Origin: Chloroflexota bacterium | GTDB lineage: Bacteria; Chloroflexota; Anaerolineae; CG2-30-64-16 | Direction of reading: 5' to 3' | Length of the DNA: 64,000 nucleotides | NCBI GenBank assembly: GCA_016876015.1 | Contig: VGOD01000004.1 | Coordinates: forward strand, 1 to 64,000 | Part shown: one piece after another, positions 9,297 through 18,595 of the stretch | How positions within the stretch are numbered: the stretch's first letter is position 1 | Layout: every line of letters begins with the position of its first letter | The notes under the pieces: model-generated | Told to the model about the DNA's origin: nothing | Databases searched by the model: none | The model's input: the letters and a program-made list of their open reading frames with translations, nothing else | Position numbers and translations under genes: made by a program

Positions 9297-10217
9297 CTAT
9301 CTGGGTTGGCCGCCCATCAGGGCGGCGATCTCCGCCAGTCTCGGCAGAGGGGCATCCTTGGGCCGGCGCTGGCAGCTCAGTCCGGCTGCGGCGCAGGCGA
9401 ATCTGACCGCGTGCTCTAGCGACCAGCCCGCCTGAAGCCAACTGTAGATGATGCCGGCCTTGAACATGGTTCCCGCGCTGCTGGTATCTCCCACGTCGCG
9501 GATTTCATAGGGTTCGACCCCGAAAGGCGAGCCATCAGCGCGCACCACGAGCACCGGCCGCGGGCCATCGGTGATGATGACCACGCCCGCGCCTTGCTGC
9601 TGCAGGGCGAGCGCGTGATCGTACTCGTACGCGCCGGGAAAATTGAGCTTGAGCAGAGCGCCCGAGATGATCACCACGTCGCTCAGGCTGGCCAGCGGGC
9701 TTTGCGGCCAGAGGGCGTCGGCTGTGATGATGCGCTTGCCCAAGACGTGCGCCGCGCTCGCGGCCCGTTCGCGTTCAGCGCAGCCGTAGGCGTCCACGCT
9801 GAGAAGCTGCGCCTGCTGCATCATCTCCGCGGTGAGTTCGGTCTGGGGGGCCTTTTCGTAACCGGAGGTGATGCGACTGCGCTCACCGTCAGGCGTGACG
9901 ATGACCCGCGCAAAAGGGGTCGCTACGCCAGGATCTTGCCGGATATAGCGCGCATCGAGGTCTGGGTGACGAGACAACTCCTCCAGGATGAATTTCGCCC
10001 GCCGATCGGTTCCGATGACGTTGCCTGCCACCAATACGCGCAGGCCCCATACAGCCAGCGGCAGCGCGACCTTGAGAGCTTCGCCGCCCAGCTCATCGTG
10101 TTCAGAGATGGCCTGCACATCGCGGCGGGGGCCCGGCAGGTGCGGCACGTGGATGATGTTGTCTACGCTGACCGTGCCGTAGCACAGGACGTCGTATTGA
10201 TTTTCATCACCGGGCAT
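9297..10217 (-). CDS. PfkB family carbohydrate kinase
   Basis: ELGGEALKVALPLAVWGLRVLVAGNVIGTD; C-terminal RDVGDTSSAGTMFKAGIIYSWLQ (variant of DTxGAGD). Confidence 0.8.
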   Translation of the reverse strand: MPGDENQYDVLCYGTVSVDNIIHVPHLPGPRRDVQAISEHDELGGEALKVALPLAVWGLRVLVAGNVIGTDRRAKFILEELSRHPDLDARYIRQDPGVATPFARVIVTPDGERSRITSGYEKAPQTELTAEMMQQAQLLSVDAYGCAERERAASAAHVLGKRIITADALWPQSPLASLSDVVIISGALLKLNFPGAYEYDHALALQQQGAGVVIITDGPRPVLVVRADGSPFGVEPYEIRDVGDTSSAGTMFKAGIIYSWLQAGWSLEHAVRFACAAAGLSCQRRPKDAPLPRLAEIAALMGGQPR

Positions 10218-10230
10218 GAAGCTTCCTCTA

Positions 10231-12081
10231 TCAAGGCGCTGCGCAAGTCAGGCTGCGATCCTGGCCCAGGTCTGTACGCCAGTCGCAAGTCCCCATCTGC
10301 ACGCGCAGGGCCGGCGCGAGTGTTCCCGCCTGTTTGCGCGCCAGCAGCCGGTAGGGCGCGGCCGAAACCGTCTGCGGCAGCCGGTAGCGCAGGATCACAA
10401 CATGGCGGCCGGCCGGCCGCAAGACGAAATCGCCGGTGAAGACGGCCGCGCCCCGCTCGCCCCGCTCGGTCTGTGGCCGGTTGAGGCCCTCGGACGCCAA
10501 CAGCTCGCTGTCGGCCGGCGCGTAGACGCGCAGATAGTCCCAATAGCAGCGCCGAATCATCTCATCGTAAGAGTCGCCATAGCGTGGGGTGCGGTCGCAC
10601 GGCTGGTCCGCGGGCAGCGCACCCGCCGTATGTGTGTAGGTCAAGATCAGGGTGGCGGTCAGCGCCCCAGGAGCACGGCCATCGGGTTCCACGCGGTAGG
10701 CGATCGCCTGCTGGACCGCTGCATTGACTTTGTTGTAGCCCAGGTTGCTGTCCACCACGGCCAGGAAATCGGCGCCGGCCAGCGGACGCAGACCGCCGTC
10801 CCAGCCGCGCTCTGCCAGGAGCGCAGCCACGGTCGGGTCGTCCACTGCGATCTGCAAGTGCCGGCGGTCGAGCATCGTGAGCAGGGCGTTTGCCAGGGCA
10901 GCGGGGTTCAACTCACCCCCTCCCTGGAGCTTTGCGAGCGCCGCCGCGACCAGCTCGCCCATGAAGTCCTTGCGCTTGCGCCACCAGTCGGATGAGCTGG
11001 CCTCTTGCACAGTCGCTTGTGTGGTGGAAGGGGCGGTCCAGGCCTGTTTCATCTGGGCGATGGCATTGGCGCCCGTGACCGGGCCAGCCATCCCTGGCAC
11101 GTTCAGCGGCTCCAGCGCGGCCACCAGCAGGCGCACCGCCTCGAGATCCAGGGCAATGGCGCCATCCGTCGCTACTCCCTGATCTTGCTGGAAGAGCGCA
11201 CGCGCCACCTCTGCGCTGGTGGGAAAGTCGGGCGACCAGTTGCTGTCGCGCAGCAAGAGCATCTGCGCGCCGACCTGCTCGGCCAGCGCCGCAGGCGGTC
11301 GTGGATGCGGCTGCTGGAGGTTGTCCACCACATAGCTGTCGCTCAGCTTGAGGTCTACGATCTGGCCGGCGTCCAGGCGCACGACCCCCACACCGCTGAT
11401 GAAGCCGCCCGCGCCCCGCAATTCGTGGTTGTTTTGCGCCAGGATCAGGTAGCTGCGCGGCTCATCGGCGCCGAGCAGCGCAGGCGCAGCCTGGGCCCCG
11501 CGCACCGCAGCGACCGCCAACGGCAGGTAGCGATCCAGCCGCGCCATCAGGCGCTCCACTTGCGGATGCAGTGGCCGGCCGATTCCAGCCAGCAGCGTCT
11601 CGGCGCGCGCCAGCCAGACGTCGGCCTCGGCCAGGCGCGGCGCGGCCTGCGCCAGGGCGGGCACGGCGCGGCCCAATAGATCGCCTTCCCCGCGTTGGTC
11701 GAGAAGGTCGGTGACGGGGGTCAAGGCGTCCAGCGTGGCCCGCCCCCCGCCGATCAGCTCGACCGCCAGGTCAACGAGCGCGGGCGCGGCTTGCACGGTG
11801 GCGCCGATCCGCGGGAGCCAGCCGAGCCGGCCCGCCGCCCACAGGAAGGGCCGGGCAGCCGAACGCGTCGCCGTAAGGTGCTGTTCGAGCGCGGCCAGGT
11901 CCTGCCGCACGATCGGCAGCGCGGCCGGCGAGAGATCGCGGGCCGTCGCCTCCAGACGGCGTAGATCGGCCAGCGCCAACCGCGCGTAGGTCGCCGTGCG
12001 CCAGCCGCGCCATCCCAGCCAGCCCACTGCCAGGATGACCAGCAAAATCGTTGCGTAGATGAGCACTCTTTTCCAGTTCAT
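10231..12081 (-). CDS. DUF4012 domain-containing membrane-anchored protein
   Basis: N-terminal TM; YLILAQNNHELRGAGGFISGVGVVRLDAGQI, DSNLGYNKVNAAVQQAIAYRVE typical of DUF4012. Confidence 0.8.
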   Translation of the reverse strand: MNWKRVLIYATILLVILAVGWLGWRGWRTATYARLALADLRRLEATARDLSPAALPIVRQDLAALEQHLTATRSAARPFLWAAGRLGWLPRIGATVQAAPALVDLAVELIGGGRATLDALTPVTDLLDQRGEGDLLGRAVPALAQAAPRLAEADVWLARAETLLAGIGRPLHPQVERLMARLDRYLPLAVAAVRGAQAAPALLGADEPRSYLILAQNNHELRGAGGFISGVGVVRLDAGQIVDLKLSDSYVVDNLQQPHPRPPAALAEQVGAQMLLLRDSNWSPDFPTSAEVARALFQQDQGVATDGAIALDLEAVRLLVAALEPLNVPGMAGPVTGANAIAQMKQAWTAPSTTQATVQEASSSDWWRKRKDFMGELVAAALAKLQGGGELNPAALANALLTMLDRRHLQIAVDDPTVAALLAERGWDGGLRPLAGADFLAVVDSNLGYNKVNAAVQQAIAYRVEPDGRAPGALTATLILTYTHTAGALPADQPCDRTPRYGDSYDEMIRRCYWDYLRVYAPADSELLASEGLNRPQTERGERGAAVFTGDFVLRPAGRHVVILRYRLPQTVSAAPYRLLARKQAGTLAPALRVQMGTCDWRTDLGQDRSLTCAAP

Positions 12082-13697
12082 GGCAGCACCAATCGCACCA
12101 ATGACCCCTCAGCCGGTCCTTCCGTCAGGCCCGATAGTACGACATTCAGCGGCTCGCCGCGGTAGAGCGGTTGCACGGCCGCGGCGGCCAACACGAACTG
12201 ATCGAGCAAGGGCAGGCTTCCACCCACGATCTGCAGCAGCTCCGGGTGTCTGCCTGCCAGGGTCTCGCGATACCAGCCAAAGGCGTAGAGGTTGACGTTG
12301 ATGGGAATCAGATCTGGTCGAATCTCGCGGCCATAGATGGCGTACCACAACGCAAACGTCGGGCCATCGGTGGCCGCCAAGATGATCGCGGCGGGCTGTG
12401 CGGTCGCTAACACGCCGTCCAGATAGGCTTGCGCGGCTCGATCGTGGCTCAGGTCCATCTCGCTCCAGAAACGGAGAGCCGGCATGGCGGGAAGCGCCAG
12501 GAGCAGAGCGATGGCGAGGCCGCGCAGCGCATAAGAGACCGGCCGGCTAGAGCGCCGGCTATCGCCCCCCGCGGATGACGTGAGGGGTCCCCGGCGAAGC
12601 CGCTGCAGGGCGCGATCGCCTACGTGCAACCCATAATCCAGACCCGCGGCCAACCACGTAGTTGCGACCGCCCACACGGGAATCAGGTAGACGTGCGAAT
12701 CAGGGCTTTTGTAGCCCACGGCGAAAGCGCTATAGACCAGCCCCACGATGGCCGTCAGCCGCCACCACGCATGATCCCCGCGATCGAGCCGCCAAAGTCC
12801 GACCAGGGCGAGCAATGCGGCCCACGGACCGCCGAACTGACGGAGCGCATCGGCCACCCACGCGGCCAGCCGGCCGGGCAGATAGGCCCAGCCCACGTTG
12901 AAGGCCAACCCCTGGTAGACCTGGCCGGAGACCAGCCACCAGAAGCGCTCCAGGGTGCGCGGATCGCCCCAATTCACCGGCGGGTTGCCGGCCGCGGCCC
13001 AAGGCAAATATGCGTAGACGCTCAGCCCGACGGCAATCGCGAGTGCAATCTGCAATTTGCAATCTGACCCCCGATTGGACCACAACCAGGCCGCGCCCCC
13101 CGGCAGCAGCAAGGCCAGGGAGACGTGGTTGCCCATCCCCAAACCAAAGATGAACCCGGCCAGGATCAGCCATGCTCCGGGCCTCCCGCCAGTCTTCTGC
13201 CCTTCGCGCCAACGCCAGAGGGTCCAAAGAATCGCCGCCACAAACAGGGCGTTGAGGGTGTACACCTCTGTGACGACCGCCTGGCTCCACAAGGTTGGCG
13301 AGGCGGCCCAGGCAAGGGCCGCGCTGAACGCGACCAGGCCGCGCCAGGACCGGGAGGGGAGGACGCGGCGAATCAGGTCAGCCATCAGCGCCACAGACGC
13401 CGCCGCACACAACGCTGACAGCCAGTTGCCCGCGCGGGCTGGATCGCTGGCGAACAACGCGATCGCGGCGCGCAAGAGCAGTTGATAGGTGGGATAGCCA
13501 GGGGGATGCGGCACGCCGCGCGTCAGCGCCGCGGCCAACAGATCGCCGCCATCCGCGGCGTTGTGCGCCCACGTCAGACCCGGCGCGAGTGTGCGGCTGT
13601 AGAGCGCCAGCGCGGCAAACCCACACACGGCGGGAAGAGCCAGGGCGGACCGCCAGATGGTGAGGATGGTACGCGGCGCGCGGGGCACAGACGCCAT
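12078..13697 (-). CDS. DUF2723-type/glycosyltransferase-like multi-TM protein
   Basis: LAPGLTWAHNAADGGDLLAAALTRGVPHPPGYPTYQLL; VYTLNALFVA; 4-nt overlap with preceding ORF. Confidence 0.8.
   Translation of the reverse strand: MASVPRAPRTILTIWRSALALPAVCGFAALALYSRTLAPGLTWAHNAADGGDLLAAALTRGVPHPPGYPTYQLLLRAAIALFASDPARAGNWLSALCAAASVALMADLIRRVLPSRSWRGLVAFSAALAWAASPTLWSQAVVTEVYTLNALFVAAILWTLWRWREGQKTGGRPGAWLILAGFIFGLGMGNHVSLALLLPGGAAWLWSNRGSDCKLQIALAIAVGLSVYAYLPWAAAGNPPVNWGDPRTLERFWWLVSGQVYQGLAFNVGWAYLPGRLAAWVADALRQFGGPWAALLALVGLWRLDRGDHAWWRLTAIVGLVYSAFAVGYKSPDSHVYLIPVWAVATTWLAAGLDYGLHVGDRALQRLRRGPLTSSAGGDSRRSSRPVSYALRGLAIALLLALPAMPALRFWSEMDLSHDRAAQAYLDGVLATAQPAAIILAATDGPTFALWYAIYGREIRPDLIPINVNLYAFGWYRETLAGRHPELLQIVGGSLPLLDQFVLAAAAVQPLYRGEPLNVVLSGLTEGPAEGSLVRLVLP
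13044..13064. repeat. 7-bp tandem repeat tgcaatc/t x3 within CDS
   Basis: tgcaatc|tgcaatt|tgcaatc; translated in frame as CKLQIA in the DUF2723-type protein. Confidence 0.75.
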
Positions 13698-13714
13698 CTC
13701 CCGGCTCGCCTGTC

Positions 13715-14482
13715 TCAGCCCGAGACCGATGAGTGCGCAATCAGGCCCGGGAATGGGTCACTGAGGAGCGCTGTCCTGAGAGTGGCCCACCAAGTGCCAG
13801 GCACTTGGTGGGTTTCAATGCCGGTGGGCGGCAGCTCGGCAGGCGGCAGCGCCAGGGCCACGCTTGCGTTGGTCGCGGCTCGACCGGCGACAAAGATAGC
13901 GGCCCGGCCCAGCAGAACCCGACCGGCAGGCGCATTGCGCTGCACGGTGACGCCAAAGGATGCGGTCCAGCGTTCACCTGGCGCCAGGCTCACGATCTGG
14001 CCGCGCAGCGTCCGGCCCTCCCAGACGAGCGAACTGCCAGGCGGCAGCGGACCCGCGTCCAGGCCGTCCGGCAAGGTGCTGAGCACGAGGATTTGGGTGA
14101 TCGGCTGCGCGCCCCGATTCGTCAAGGTGAGGGTGAGCTGTACGGCCGCGGCCGGCCAAACCTGTGCGGCGCTGGCTTCCAACGCGGCCGCCAGGAAGGC
14201 AGCCGCGTCGGGCGTCGGCGTCCGCGTGGGCGGCAGGGTCGGCGCGGCCGGCGCCAGCGTGGCGGCTGGCGGCGCGAGTGTGGCCGGCGGCGCTGTCGGC
14301 GGTGGTGTGGGCGGCGGCGCGGTGGGAGGCTGCGAGCCGCGCGGGGTGACCGTTGGAATCGTGCCGCCCTGGTGCGGGCCGATCTGGCCAGGCGTGGCCC
14401 ATGCCTGCGGGCCGACGCCCAACAGGCCGATTAGCAGCAGCGCAGCCAACAAATACATGGTCAAGCGCAAGTTATGGCTCAT
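13715..14482 (-). CDS. secreted Pro/Thr-rich protein with DUF11-like domain
   Basis: N-terminal signal, PTPPPT linker, VQLTLTLTNRGAQPITQILVLSTLPDGLDAG ... LRGQIVSLAPGERWTASFGV. Confidence 0.65.
   Translation of the reverse strand: MSHNLRLTMYLLAALLLIGLLGVGPQAWATPGQIGPHQGGTIPTVTPRGSQPPTAPPPTPPPTAPPATLAPPAATLAPAAPTLPPTRTPTPDAAAFLAAALEASAAQVWPAAAVQLTLTLTNRGAQPITQILVLSTLPDGLDAGPLPPGSSLVWEGRTLRGQIVSLAPGERWTASFGVTVQRNAPAGRVLLGRAAIFVAGRAATNASVALALPPAELPPTGIETHQVPGTWWATLRTALLSDPFPGLIAHSSVSG
13786..13812. repeat. 27-nt perfect palindrome, half-size member of the GTGCCAGGCAC family
   Basis: CCCACCAAGTGCC-A-GGCACTTGGTGGG. Confidence 0.85.
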
Positions 14483-14569
14483 CAGAACACCCCCCTGCGC
14501 AAAAGATCAAGTCGCCAGGCGCGCCCGAAACAGCGACGCGCAGATAGCTCCATCATTCGGGCCACCGGC

Positions 14570-16789
14570 TCAATCCAGGCGGCCCTGCGGCGCCATCAGT
14601 ACGAAAAAAAGGCGCTGCCGCGCGACCAGCGCGATGTCTACGAGCCGGTTGTTGCCTTCATTGCTCTCGGGGATCGCCTGATCCGGGTCCACGACCGCCA
14701 CGAAAGTATGCGCGCCGATCGGCAGATCAGGCCACACCAGCGAGACCGTCCAGTCGGAGCCGGATGCCAGCCCCACGCGCCCCAGGCTCGCGCCGACAGG
14801 TTCCAGGCCGCGCCACACACCCACGGTCGCCGGAACGGCGGGCGCCAGCGCGCCGCTGTTGGCAAGCTGGAACTGGAGATGGGCGGTAGCCAGGTCGCCC
14901 GGTCGCGCCAACGGGACCCCCACCTGGCGGACCTGAACCAGGGTCAAATCGGTCGTCGCCGGCGCTGTCACCCCGCCGCGATTGTCGGCCAGACTGGTCT
15001 CTGGCGCGTCGTTGCCCAGCCCGACGACCAGCCAGGCAGTGCGCGGGCTGGTCACAACCGGCGTCCATGTCTGGGCAGGCACGGTCCCACTTTGACCAAA
15101 CTGCAACGGAGCCGAGATGACGTGCGAAGCGATGACCTGCCCGCCGGCCTGCGGTTCGCCGTCGTACCACGTGGCCCGATAGGCAGGAGGCGTGATCGTC
15201 AGACCGGGGCTGGGTTTGGCAGGCTGGGTCAGTGTGACCGCGGTCTGGCTCAGTATGATCGAGGCGGCTTCGCCGACGCGCAAGGGGCCGCGCTGCACGC
15301 GCCAGCCGGTTGGGCCAACAGCCAGATTGACCGCGCCGAAGTCCACCGACACGATCAGCAGGTTGTTATCCTCACGCGACTCGGTCACCTGATTGGCGGC
15401 GTCCACCTCCACGGCGATCTCGTGCTTACCGTGCGCAGGGGTCTGCCAGTCCAGCCTGGCCGTGACCGTGCCCGCGTAGCGCGCAGGCACAGTTGGCGCT
15501 GCGACGGTTCCCAGCAGCGTACCGCCTGCGTTGGGAGCGCCCTTCCAAAAGCGCACCTGGGAAGCGGCCGAGACTGTGTTGCCCTGGTTGCGAATGTCCA
15601 CCTCGAGCCTGACAACGCCGGTCTGCCCGTAGACCAGAGGGTTAGGTGTGATCGCGCGGAAGCTGGCCGGCTGAAGGTCCACATAAGGCGTAATCCGAGC
15701 CGCAGCGTAGCGCGCAAAATCGGCGCCCAGTGGATAGAGAGCTTTGGTCACCGGATTCATCAGCGCGCTGTGGGTTGTGCCCCAGCCGAAATTGTCGTCG
15801 TCCAGGCTGTACCAGGCCCACTGTTGCACCAGGCGATAGTCGTCGGCGGGATAGCCCAAGGCGAGATCATGAGCCGATATGAAATAGTCGAAGGTCGCGA
15901 GCATGTAATCGCGGACTCGGGCGTAGGGGTAGCCGAGTTCTTCGTTGAAAAGGATGCCATATTCCGAAACGACCAGGGGCTTGTTCTGTTGGCCATGATC
16001 ACGCATCCAGGTGCGGAACCGCACGATCTGTTCCCGGAAAATATCCAGGCGGTCGAGCTCGTCAATCTTGACCCACAGCCCACAGTTGGCGCTGATCCCA
16101 GGAGGAATACCCGCTCCCCATTCGCCGGTTTCCGTTTGTCCCGCCGGCATACATTCACGGCCGTGGCCTGGCCGCACCTCTCGCAAGACGAACGCGTGCG
16201 TGTTCCACACGTCCACCGGCATCGTCTGGCCATAGAGGGTCTGATAGGTGGTCCACACCGCATCCAGCCACTGAAGCCGCAGCGGCGTGGCCTGCACGAT
16301 GCCGCCGATGGCCACGCGTGCGCTGGGATCGCGCGTCTTGATGGCAGTGTAGGCGCTGTGATAGACGCGGGCATAGGCGTCAGGACGCGTGTTGTCCTGA
16401 TGGGGGCAATCCGGCTCATTGCCGATCAGCCAGAGGGAGCCGGGGCTGCGATCAATGACGCGCATCAGCGCGTCGCCGCTGGGAGTGTAGCCGGCATTCG
16501 TGGTGCGGATGATCTGCGCGAAATCGAGCCCGGCCGGATGGGCAGTCTGTGGGGCGGTTCCCCAATTGACATACCAGCCGGCGTGCAGCGGCGATACATC
16601 GTAGTTCTGAATCCCCTTTGTCACGCCGAATCCCAGCCGCTCATTCTCAGAAGGATAGAGCGGCGTGCCAGCGATAGCCGCACCCGGCGCCAGCCACAGA
16701 CCCACGGCGATCACTACCGCCAACAGCCCACAGACTGACCCTCGCCCGATCTTGCCAACGTGTACACCCACAACCGAATGTCTCTTCAC
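14570..16789 (-). CDS. secreted glycoside-hydrolase-like protein with CARDB repeats
   Basis: SPGSLWLIGNEPDCPHQDN...DVWNTHAFVLRE...KPLVVSEYGILF (TIM-barrel GH-like), then repeated DIRNQGNTVSAASQVRFWKG and VDAANQVTESREDNNLL CARDB-type modules; GTG start at 16789. Confidence 0.7.
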   Translation of the reverse strand: MKRHSVVGVHVGKIGRGSVCGLLAVVIAVGLWLAPGAAIAGTPLYPSENERLGFGVTKGIQNYDVSPLHAGWYVNWGTAPQTAHPAGLDFAQIIRTTNAGYTPSGDALMRVIDRSPGSLWLIGNEPDCPHQDNTRPDAYARVYHSAYTAIKTRDPSARVAIGGIVQATPLRLQWLDAVWTTYQTLYGQTMPVDVWNTHAFVLREVRPGHGRECMPAGQTETGEWGAGIPPGISANCGLWVKIDELDRLDIFREQIVRFRTWMRDHGQQNKPLVVSEYGILFNEELGYPYARVRDYMLATFDYFISAHDLALGYPADDYRLVQQWAWYSLDDDNFGWGTTHSALMNPVTKALYPLGADFARYAAARITPYVDLQPASFRAITPNPLVYGQTGVVRLEVDIRNQGNTVSAASQVRFWKGAPNAGGTLLGTVAAPTVPARYAGTVTARLDWQTPAHGKHEIAVEVDAANQVTESREDNNLLIVSVDFGAVNLAVGPTGWRVQRGPLRVGEAASIILSQTAVTLTQPAKPSPGLTITPPAYRATWYDGEPQAGGQVIASHVISAPLQFGQSGTVPAQTWTPVVTSPRTAWLVVGLGNDAPETSLADNRGGVTAPATTDLTLVQVRQVGVPLARPGDLATAHLQFQLANSGALAPAVPATVGVWRGLEPVGASLGRVGLASGSDWTVSLVWPDLPIGAHTFVAVVDPDQAIPESNEGNNRLVDIALVARQRLFFVLMAPQGRLD

Positions 16790-16810
16790 GCGATCTCCCT
16801 TCCCACTCCA

Positions 16811-16841
16811 AGTGCCAGGCACTTCCGAAGTGCCTGGCACT
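16811..16841. repeat. 31-nt perfect palindrome of the TGCCAGGCACTTCCGAAG family
   Basis: AGTGCCAGGCACTTC-C-GAAGTGCCTGGCACT. Confidence 0.9.
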
Positions 16842-16934
16842 CTGATGCCAAATTAAGACCAAAGGGCGTCCCGAGCCGGGGCGCCCCTTGGTAGCAGTTC
16901 ACTCAGTTGGAGTAATGCTGGCTGTTCAGCGCGA

Positions 16935-17357
16935 TCACTTGCGCGCTCGCCAGCGCAGGCCCACATAGCCCGCCAGACCGGCCAGGCCTGTGCCGAGCAT
17001 CAGCAACGTTCCGGCCTCTGGAATGGGGATGGGACCGAGCGTTGTGACCAACGTGTTCGGGCCACAGACGCTGGTGATCGTGACCGTCTCGCCGATCTGG
17101 AGCGATCGGCTGAGGTAGACCACGAACTTGCCATCAGCTCCGATCACACCGGTGCCCAGCACATTGCCGTTTGCGTCGGTCACTGTCACGATTGACCCGG
17201 CGCAGCGCGCATCCCACTGACCGGCGACCACGTTCGAGCCGGGCGCGGGGACTGGGACGGTAGCTGGAACCGTCGTGGTTTGGGCTGCCGCCATAGCGGT
17301 CGTGGCGAGCAGCAAGACGATGAGGACTAGAGCTACGAGCGAAAGACGTTGGCGCAT
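16935..17357 (-). CDS. small secreted protein with PEP-CTERM-like C-terminal sorting signal
   Basis: Signal peptide MRQRLSLVALVLIVLLLATTAMAAAQ; C-terminus IPIPEAGTLLMLGTGLAGLAGYVGLRWRARK (motif, TM helix, basic tail). Confidence 0.7.
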   Translation of the reverse strand: MRQRLSLVALVLIVLLLATTAMAAAQTTTVPATVPVPAPGSNVVAGQWDARCAGSIVTVTDANGNVLGTGVIGADGKFVVYLSRSLQIGETVTITSVCGPNTLVTTLGPIPIPEAGTLLMLGTGLAGLAGYVGLRWRARK

Positions 17358-17469
17358 GTAGATCTCCTTTCGACATTGCCGTGGCGGGCTTGATATGCTT
17401 GGCCCTGGCTTTGGGCCAGGTTTCCGTCCTCAGCCCAGAGCTTGCACATCGCCATGAGTGGATATTGCT

Positions 17470-17499
17470 AGTCTACCATAGCCTTTCTGGTTTGTCCAA
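17470..17499 (-). promoter_or_regulatory. candidate sigma70-type promoter for the PEP-CTERM-like gene
   Basis: Minus strand TTGGAC (17494-17499), 18-nt spacer, TAGACT (17470-17475). Confidence 0.4.
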
Positions 17500-17569
17500 T
17501 CTGGCAAACGAGCAAACGGTATCCCTATCCAAGGGGGCGAACGCCACGGATCCCCCGCCGTGGACAGGC

Positions 17570-18583
17570 TCACGTGAAAGCGACCGCGGCCACGAAGCTC
17601 TCGCGCAGATGCTCGACCGCCTGCACATCATCTTCGTAGACCCCGTTGCGCGAACGTGAAGAGTGAACGATCCGCCAGCCGCCCAGGCTCAGCGCGACGT
17701 GCGTGATCTTGCGCCGCCCGCCGCTCTCGCCGAAGAAGAGCAGGTCGGCCGGCTGGAACGGCGGCGCGACCGGCCGGCCGGCCGCGCACTGCATATCCGC
17801 ATCGCGCGGCAGCGTGACGCCGCTCAACCGATAGAGCATCTGGACGAAGCCGGAGCAGTCAACGCCGAACGCGGTGCAGCCGCCCCACAGATAGGGCGCG
17901 CCGATGAAACGCGCGGCGTCCACGACGATCTGAGCCCGGCGCTCATCCTCGCCGACCGGCCGCGCGGACAACGAACGCAAATCGGCCAGGCGCGCCCAGC
18001 CCTCGCCGCCGCCTGCCAGCGCCAGCCGTCCCCAACTGCCCTTCGTCGCCGCAACCTGCACAGCGGTCCCGCCCAAGACCCGGCTCACCAGCGCAGCGTC
18101 GTCCTGGGCCGCGGCCCGCAGCAGACTCACCGGCTCGCAGACGATGTGCGTGGCGGCCGGCCGAGGCGCGGCCGCCAGATACGGCTGATAGGCCCAGCCC
18201 AGGTAGCCATCCGCCTGGCGGACGAAGCGCCAGCGGCCATCTTCGCGCAGAACTTCGACCACTGCGGCGTTGAGCAACTGGCTGAGCAGCTCGGCAAGAA
18301 ACGACGGCCCCGCGTGCAGGCCGGTCAGGGTGGTCGCCACGGTCATCAGCTTCGGCGCCGGGCCGCGCAGGATCTCCACTGCGGCCGCGTCCCATCTGAC
18401 GCCCGGCAGGCGCGCAGCCAGGCCGTCCAGAACGCCGGCCAACGTCGCGGCATCCAGAACTGAACCGGCCAGGACGCCAGCATTCCCTATCAGGCTCCTG
18501 AGCTCCAACTGGCAGAAGTGCAAACGCCTGTCGCTGTAAGATTCGCTGATCTCGGCCAGCACCGAGCGCATCTGTTCGAGCAT
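17570..18583 (-). CDS. NlpC/P60 (C40) family peptidase with SH3-like domains
   Basis: YLWGGCTAFGVDCSGFVQMLYRLSGVTLPRDADMQ; KITHVALSLGGWRIVHSS. Confidence 0.92.
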   Translation of the reverse strand: MLEQMRSVLAEISESYSDRRLHFCQLELRSLIGNAGVLAGSVLDAATLAGVLDGLAARLPGVRWDAAAVEILRGPAPKLMTVATTLTGLHAGPSFLAELLSQLLNAAVVEVLREDGRWRFVRQADGYLGWAYQPYLAAAPRPAATHIVCEPVSLLRAAAQDDAALVSRVLGGTAVQVAATKGSWGRLALAGGGEGWARLADLRSLSARPVGEDERRAQIVVDAARFIGAPYLWGGCTAFGVDCSGFVQMLYRLSGVTLPRDADMQCAAGRPVAPPFQPADLLFFGESGGRRKITHVALSLGGWRIVHSSRSRNGVYEDDVQAVEHLRESFVAAVAFT

Positions 18584-18595
18584 CTGATTCTCACC

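Noticed and set aside
14474-16738. 754-aa plus-strand ORF antisense to the CARDB/GH-like gene
   Set aside because: Arg/His/Gln-rich shadow translation typical of GC-rich antisense frames; the minus strand encodes a recognisable secreted multidomain protein.
16789-16840. Upstream GTG start (MPGTSEVPGTWSGKGDR) for the CARDB/GH-like protein
   Set aside because: These codons come from the intergenic palindrome; GTG at 16789 followed by a basic/hydrophobic signal is more plausible.
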